NCBI GenBank assembly: GCA_018806985.1 | Contig: JADANN010000194.1 | Span: forward strand, 1-64,000 | Length of the DNA stretch: 64,000 bases | DNA from: Angiostrongylus vasorum | Lineage: Eukaryota; Nematoda; Chromadorea; Rhabditida; Metastrongylidae | Direction of reading: 5' to 3' | Shown here: piece after piece, positions 61,301 to 64,000 of the stretch | How positions within the stretch are numbered: the first letter of the stretch is position 1 | Layout: each line of letters opens with the position of its first letter | Notes under the pieces: model-generated | Database searches by the model: none | Told to the model about the DNA's origin: nothing | The model's input: the letters and a program-made list of their open reading frames with translations, nothing else | Program-made: the position numbers and the translations under genes

Positions 61301-64000
61301 TGTTCTATTTCTTCAAAGTCCTTACTTAGGTTCTCGATCTTAAGAACACGGTCCTCGTGATCGATGGAGAACGATCTTATCTCCTTTTCAACACTAGCCG
61401 TGGAAATGGATTTCATTATACCAGCTGCTGTTTGCTCTTTACAGATCTGCTGCTCGGTAGTTGCATCTATTGTTGAAGAAGCTTTCGCTGTAAAATCATA
61501 ACGTGCACCTAGTGCCTCCGCCTTGGTGATCTCGGCTTCCAGATCGCTTAAAATGGTCTGCCACTCAGATGATATTGACTGGAGGTTCCATTCTTGTGCC
61601 AAAAGCTTCTTTTCAGCTCTTTCCTTCGTACGACACTGAAGCTTGATTTTTGCATCCTCCTTGTGCCCTAATTTGGAGTATGAAGACGAGGTAGCGGTCG
61701 CTTCAGATGTGCTTGCTTTTAGGCTCAGCAAAACAGTGCTGTCATTCACCATTTCTACAATTTTCCCGGCCTCCGATGGTTTTGAAATCTTTTGAAGTTT
61801 TACCATAACTTCCACTCTTTTATCACCCGACTCACTGCATTTGAATTGTTCAAGCCACTGACGTGTAGTAGGAATGGAGCGTTCAACTTCCTCGATCTCG
61901 TGTTTTTTCTGGACGATCTTTCCGAACAGTGTGCAAATTTGTGTTTCTTCGTCGCCCTGTTCGCGATATTTTGCGTATGCTAGTTCCTTCATTGTCAGTG
62001 TTTTCATACTTTCAAGCTTCGCCTCTTCGTCTTGACGTTCTAGCAGTTTTTCAGACTTCACCATCTGCACCTGGAATTTCCGCTCTTCCTTCTCGTTTTT
62101 CTTTTCTGGCATACGGATGGATGCAAGTTGCCCTGTATCATCTCGTTCTACGTTAATCTGCGATTGAACATTTGTCTCCGTGCTTCCATGTAGATTTGCT
62201 TCCAGTTGTTCTTTATTGTCAATCACGATAACTTGCGATGTCAAATAGTCGTTTCTATGTGTGTCATACTGGGAATAGGCCAACTCGTCTTTCGGTTCAG
62301 AAATTCGACCAGTGTCCTGCATCGAAATACGACTTCTGCCCACAAAATCTGCTTTAGCTGCCTCGTCCACGCGCTGGAGCTTCAAAGTTGAGCTTAACTC
62401 TGCATCTTTTGCTGCAAGTAGACTTTTATGAAGCTCCTCCTGATTTATAGCGGTGATCACTTTCAACTTGTTTTCCTTCGCATCTTCCTTTTGGATGAGA
62501 CAGTCCGTTGAAGTTGAGATCTCTTTGGAAGCTAGTGTAGAATGAATTTGGACAAAATTCCTCACATCTGGCATACTCTTGACAGTTTGCTCTAGAGAAA
62601 CTTGTTTTGCTTGAAGCCTTCCGAAGGCTACGAACGTTGTTACTCCGTCGTCTCCAAATTCGTAGAACAATTCACGATTCTTCAACGTCGCCACATCTGC
62701 AGCTGTATGTATGGCGTGAGACTCCGAGGAGCTTCTTTGAAGAGAGAAGCTTTTTCGAGCCTCATCGACGCTCAGTTGTAGAGCAGCCGAATCCTGTGTA
62801 TCCAATGGTATCTCCAAATTTCCATGACGTGCTGGTCGTCTCACTGTGAGATCTAAGGTCGTTCCCACATCTAGGTCCGTCACTGCCTTGGTGTAGAGTT
62901 CTGACGACTGTTGATCTGCGTCCTTCCAACATATAAGTGCTGTTTGGTCAGTTTCAATGATGTCCCATTGAGTCGTAAGTCCTTGGACTTCAGAAACGAA
63001 CTCTTTGTAAGACTGTGAGGACAGTGCTTGATTATGGATTGAGCGAAACTGGCGGTGAGTCCCAAGCTCCTGCTCACTCTGAGTTATTTGTTGATCTAAA
63101 TTGGTTCTTTCGTCTGAAGTAGCTTTGAGACAGCCGACACTCATTGCTCTATGAAAATCTGCAAAGTTCTTAAATGTTTGAGCGTGCTCCATTTCTGCCG
63201 TGATGTCGCATCCGATCTCTGCAATGTCTTCAGTTGCTGCATGAAGGTTTTGTTCTAATGACAACGTTTTCGCAATTTTTCTAGTTACTTCATTGAGTTC
63301 TTTCTTACTTCTAGGGGCTTCTATTCTGGACATAGAGAGCGTGTGCATGGTCTCCTCGTTGCCGTACTCACGATGGTTACTGGATTGTTTTTCCTCATGG
63401 AAATAGATGTGTTTTCCTACAATATCAGCCTTTTGCGGTAATCCTTCTAGCTCTATGCTATGTTTCCGCTCGCTAATTCCTAAGCGTCGCGTCTCGCTAA
63501 TTTGCCTACGATTGTCAACGACTTTCGTTGCATTGCCTGCTGGCGTCATGTGTAGTTCGCACAACGCCTCAGCTACAGTTTCACATGTCGCTGCTACATC
63601 TTTCACTGATCGTTCTGTTTCCAAAGCACGGTGCCCTAGCGTTATTTCTTTGCCTAGTTCGGTGTCAACAGTCCTAGATATCACACTTACTGCTTCTTCT
63701 GTGCTTTCTTTAGATTTTAACGCGCCTTCCTGCTTATCGCTGTCCACCAAAAGTACCAGCTTGCCTTCGCATTGTTCTTGTTTGCTTCTATCTATCTCTG
63801 TCGCTATTAGGTGTTCTTCAGTTGCTTTTAATTTAGCTACATTCAGAGATATTTGTTTTTCTGCTACTATTTGTTGCACAGACACGTTTTTATCACTTTT
63901 CGCTAGCATTACTGGTTGATCCATAAACTCTTGGCTGGCGCTTCCCATCTTCTCAACAAGGCGAATCGTATTAGTTGTCCGCAATGACACGCTTTGTTGT
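49363..64000 (-). CDS. Giant atypical copine: repetitive N-terminal region plus C-terminal copine domain (5' end outside window)
   Basis: Copines are Ca2+/phospholipid-associated adaptors; atypical nematode copines keep only the copine (vWA-like) domain, and CPNA-1 acts at muscle adhesion sites. Coding segments (minus): 64000-61039 (open at edge), 60913-56073, 55037-54849, 54623-54518, 52985-52851, 51600-51450, 51306-51232, 50472-50337, 49903-49804 and 49482-49363 (TAA). All joins after 60913 match in phase. C-terminal motifs: [20 protein letters not shown]; the MIDAS-like [97 protein letters not shown]. The 2,600 or more upstream residues lack C2 domains and form a roughly 40-residue repeat, with coiled-coil-like parts near the right edge. 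The join at 61038-60914 is unresolved (frame changes). It resembles the large CPNA-2-type copine, but that name is a guess. Confidence 0.9.
49985..50110 (-). repeat. SINE-B copy, left arm of an inverted pair
   Basis: Minus strand: GCCTCAATCGGTGTAGTGGG (A-box-like), GTGGGTTCGAATCTGGCC (B-box-like), and TTTTGCAAATATCTCAGAAT. A second, opposite partial copy follows at 50105-50150. It lies in the copine intron between 50337 and 49903. Confidence 0.7.
50024..50149. repeat. Inverted repeat of SINE-B ends (hairpin-forming)
   Basis: Left arm 50024-50071 (GATATTTGCAAAACTCAG ... GGCCAGATTCGA) is nearly complementary to right arm 50105-50149 (TCGAATCTGGCC ... TGAGTTCTGCAAATATC). The loop is about 33 bases. 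If transcribed with the copine intron it would fold into a stem of about 40 bp. Confidence 0.7.
50635..50985 (-). repeat. RTE-derived short element, copy 4
   Basis: Minus-strand copy. The body carries GATGTACAGCGAGGGATTCA, GAAGGAGTCCGGCGTTTCCA, GGAAGCCCAGCTAAGAGTAA and GACGGGTCATCG, and the tail at 50635-50645 is a degenerate AAGTATTCATGCAAGTATT. It lies in the copine intron between 51232 and 50472, same strand as the gene. Confidence 0.65.
51965..52110 (+). repeat. SINE-B copy
   Basis: AGGTCTGTATGGTGCAGTGG (A-box-like), GGGGTAATCGCGCGTTCGAT (B-box side), then GAGTTTTGCTCGCGTCTCAG. The leader (GACAGAAAGACAAAGCAAGG) is only partly recognisable. Opposite strand to the copine gene, in its intron between 52851 and 51600. 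Confidence 0.55.
52535..52825 (+). repeat. SINE-A copy, diverged
   Basis: A-box-like TGTAGCGCAAAGGTCAAAGA, B-box-like TGTTCGATTCC near 52590, a degenerate core (CCTTCTATCACTCAGAAATG, GGACTTGTAGGGAAGGGAT), distal TGCATTCATTTACCTC, and tail CTCTTTATCCTTTATC. In a copine intron, antisense to the gene. Confidence 0.65.
53325..54330 (+). mobile_element. RTE fragment (RT to 3' tail) in a copine intron
   Basis: GCAAGCAGGATTCCGACAGA matches the RT segment at 41.48 kb. The next parts parallel FVDYEKAFD (CACTACGAGAAAGCGTTTGG), a decayed FADD region near 53750, and YxYLGxSxNMENNM as ATATATACCTTGCGCATTCA and ACATGGAGAACAACATGAG. The 3' end AAGTATACAAGTAAG near 54312 is the family tail. Frames are broken throughout. 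It sits antisense in the 1.5-kb copine intron (54517-52986). Confidence 0.75.
55138..55182 (+). repeat. TTTTATT-rich simple repeat
   Basis: Imperfect repeats of TTTTATTTTATCTTATTTTATTT-like units directly abut the 3' end of the SINE-C copy (which runs on the minus strand), so they are probably its A-rich tail. Confidence 0.6.
55165..55530 (-). repeat. SINE-C copy, best preserved
   Basis: Minus strand: GGCGGCTAGTTCGATTCCGC (B-box-like), CCCACCAAGCCTCTCATCC, GGTCGGGAAATTGGTACCGG and CCTTCTCTGGGA (core shared with SINE-A). After these come CAGGGAGAATTGCTCGACCA, GCAGCAACCGAAGCCACACG, TCTTCGTGGAGAGTGGATGC and AGAAGTGCTGGTACCCGC. Reference copy for this family. It lies in the copine intron between 56072 and 55038. 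Confidence 0.7.

Noticed and set aside
63407..63919. 170-codon plus-strand frame
   Set aside because: Antisense to the 61-64 kb copine segment; its serine/cysteine-rich reading mirrors that coding strand and has no independent support.

Overview
The window looks like chromosomal DNA of a clade V (strongylid or hookworm-like) nematode. The reasons are short exons with TTTCAG-type acceptors, a ribosomal protein ATG placed directly after such an acceptor (the layout of spliced-leader trans-splicing), protein sequences closest to Caenorhabditis-type homologues as far as I can judge by eye, and abundant RTE retrotransposons and tRNA-derived SINEs. I cannot name the species.

Layout. 1-17951 holds no convincing exon. 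It is rich in short T and A runs that recur about every 10 bp (PATC-like DNA) with a few old SINEs, and may be a long 5' intron of the next gene. 17952-26798 (+) carries nine exons of a PLP-dependent cysteine synthase family gene; its last intron contains a decayed RTE element. 30808-33245 (+) is ribosomal protein eL37 in two exons with a SINE in its intron. 36215-47995 (+) contains several coding-like exons of a gene I cannot identify, interrupted by a near full-length RTE element (39.6-42.7 kb) and by two diverged 1-kb direct repeats (44.2-46.9 kb). 49363-64000 (-) is the 3' part of a giant atypical copine gene. It has at least ten coding segments, with more than 2,600 residues of repetitive N-terminal region joined to a complete C-terminal copine (vWA-like) domain. 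The gene runs off the right edge.

Repeats. Three SINE-like families are present. Two of them (here SINE-A and SINE-C) share a central core but differ at both ends. SINE-B carries a conserved leader upstream of its pol III-like box. A fourth short element looks like an internally deleted RTE derivative and ends in the same short tandem tail as the RTE elements. Most copies lie in introns.

Cautions. Exon limits come from reading splice signals and phase by eye. Several reading-frame breaks coincide with one extra base in an A or T run, so some apparent pseudogene damage may be assembly error. Gene functions rest on recognised family motifs; no database search was run.
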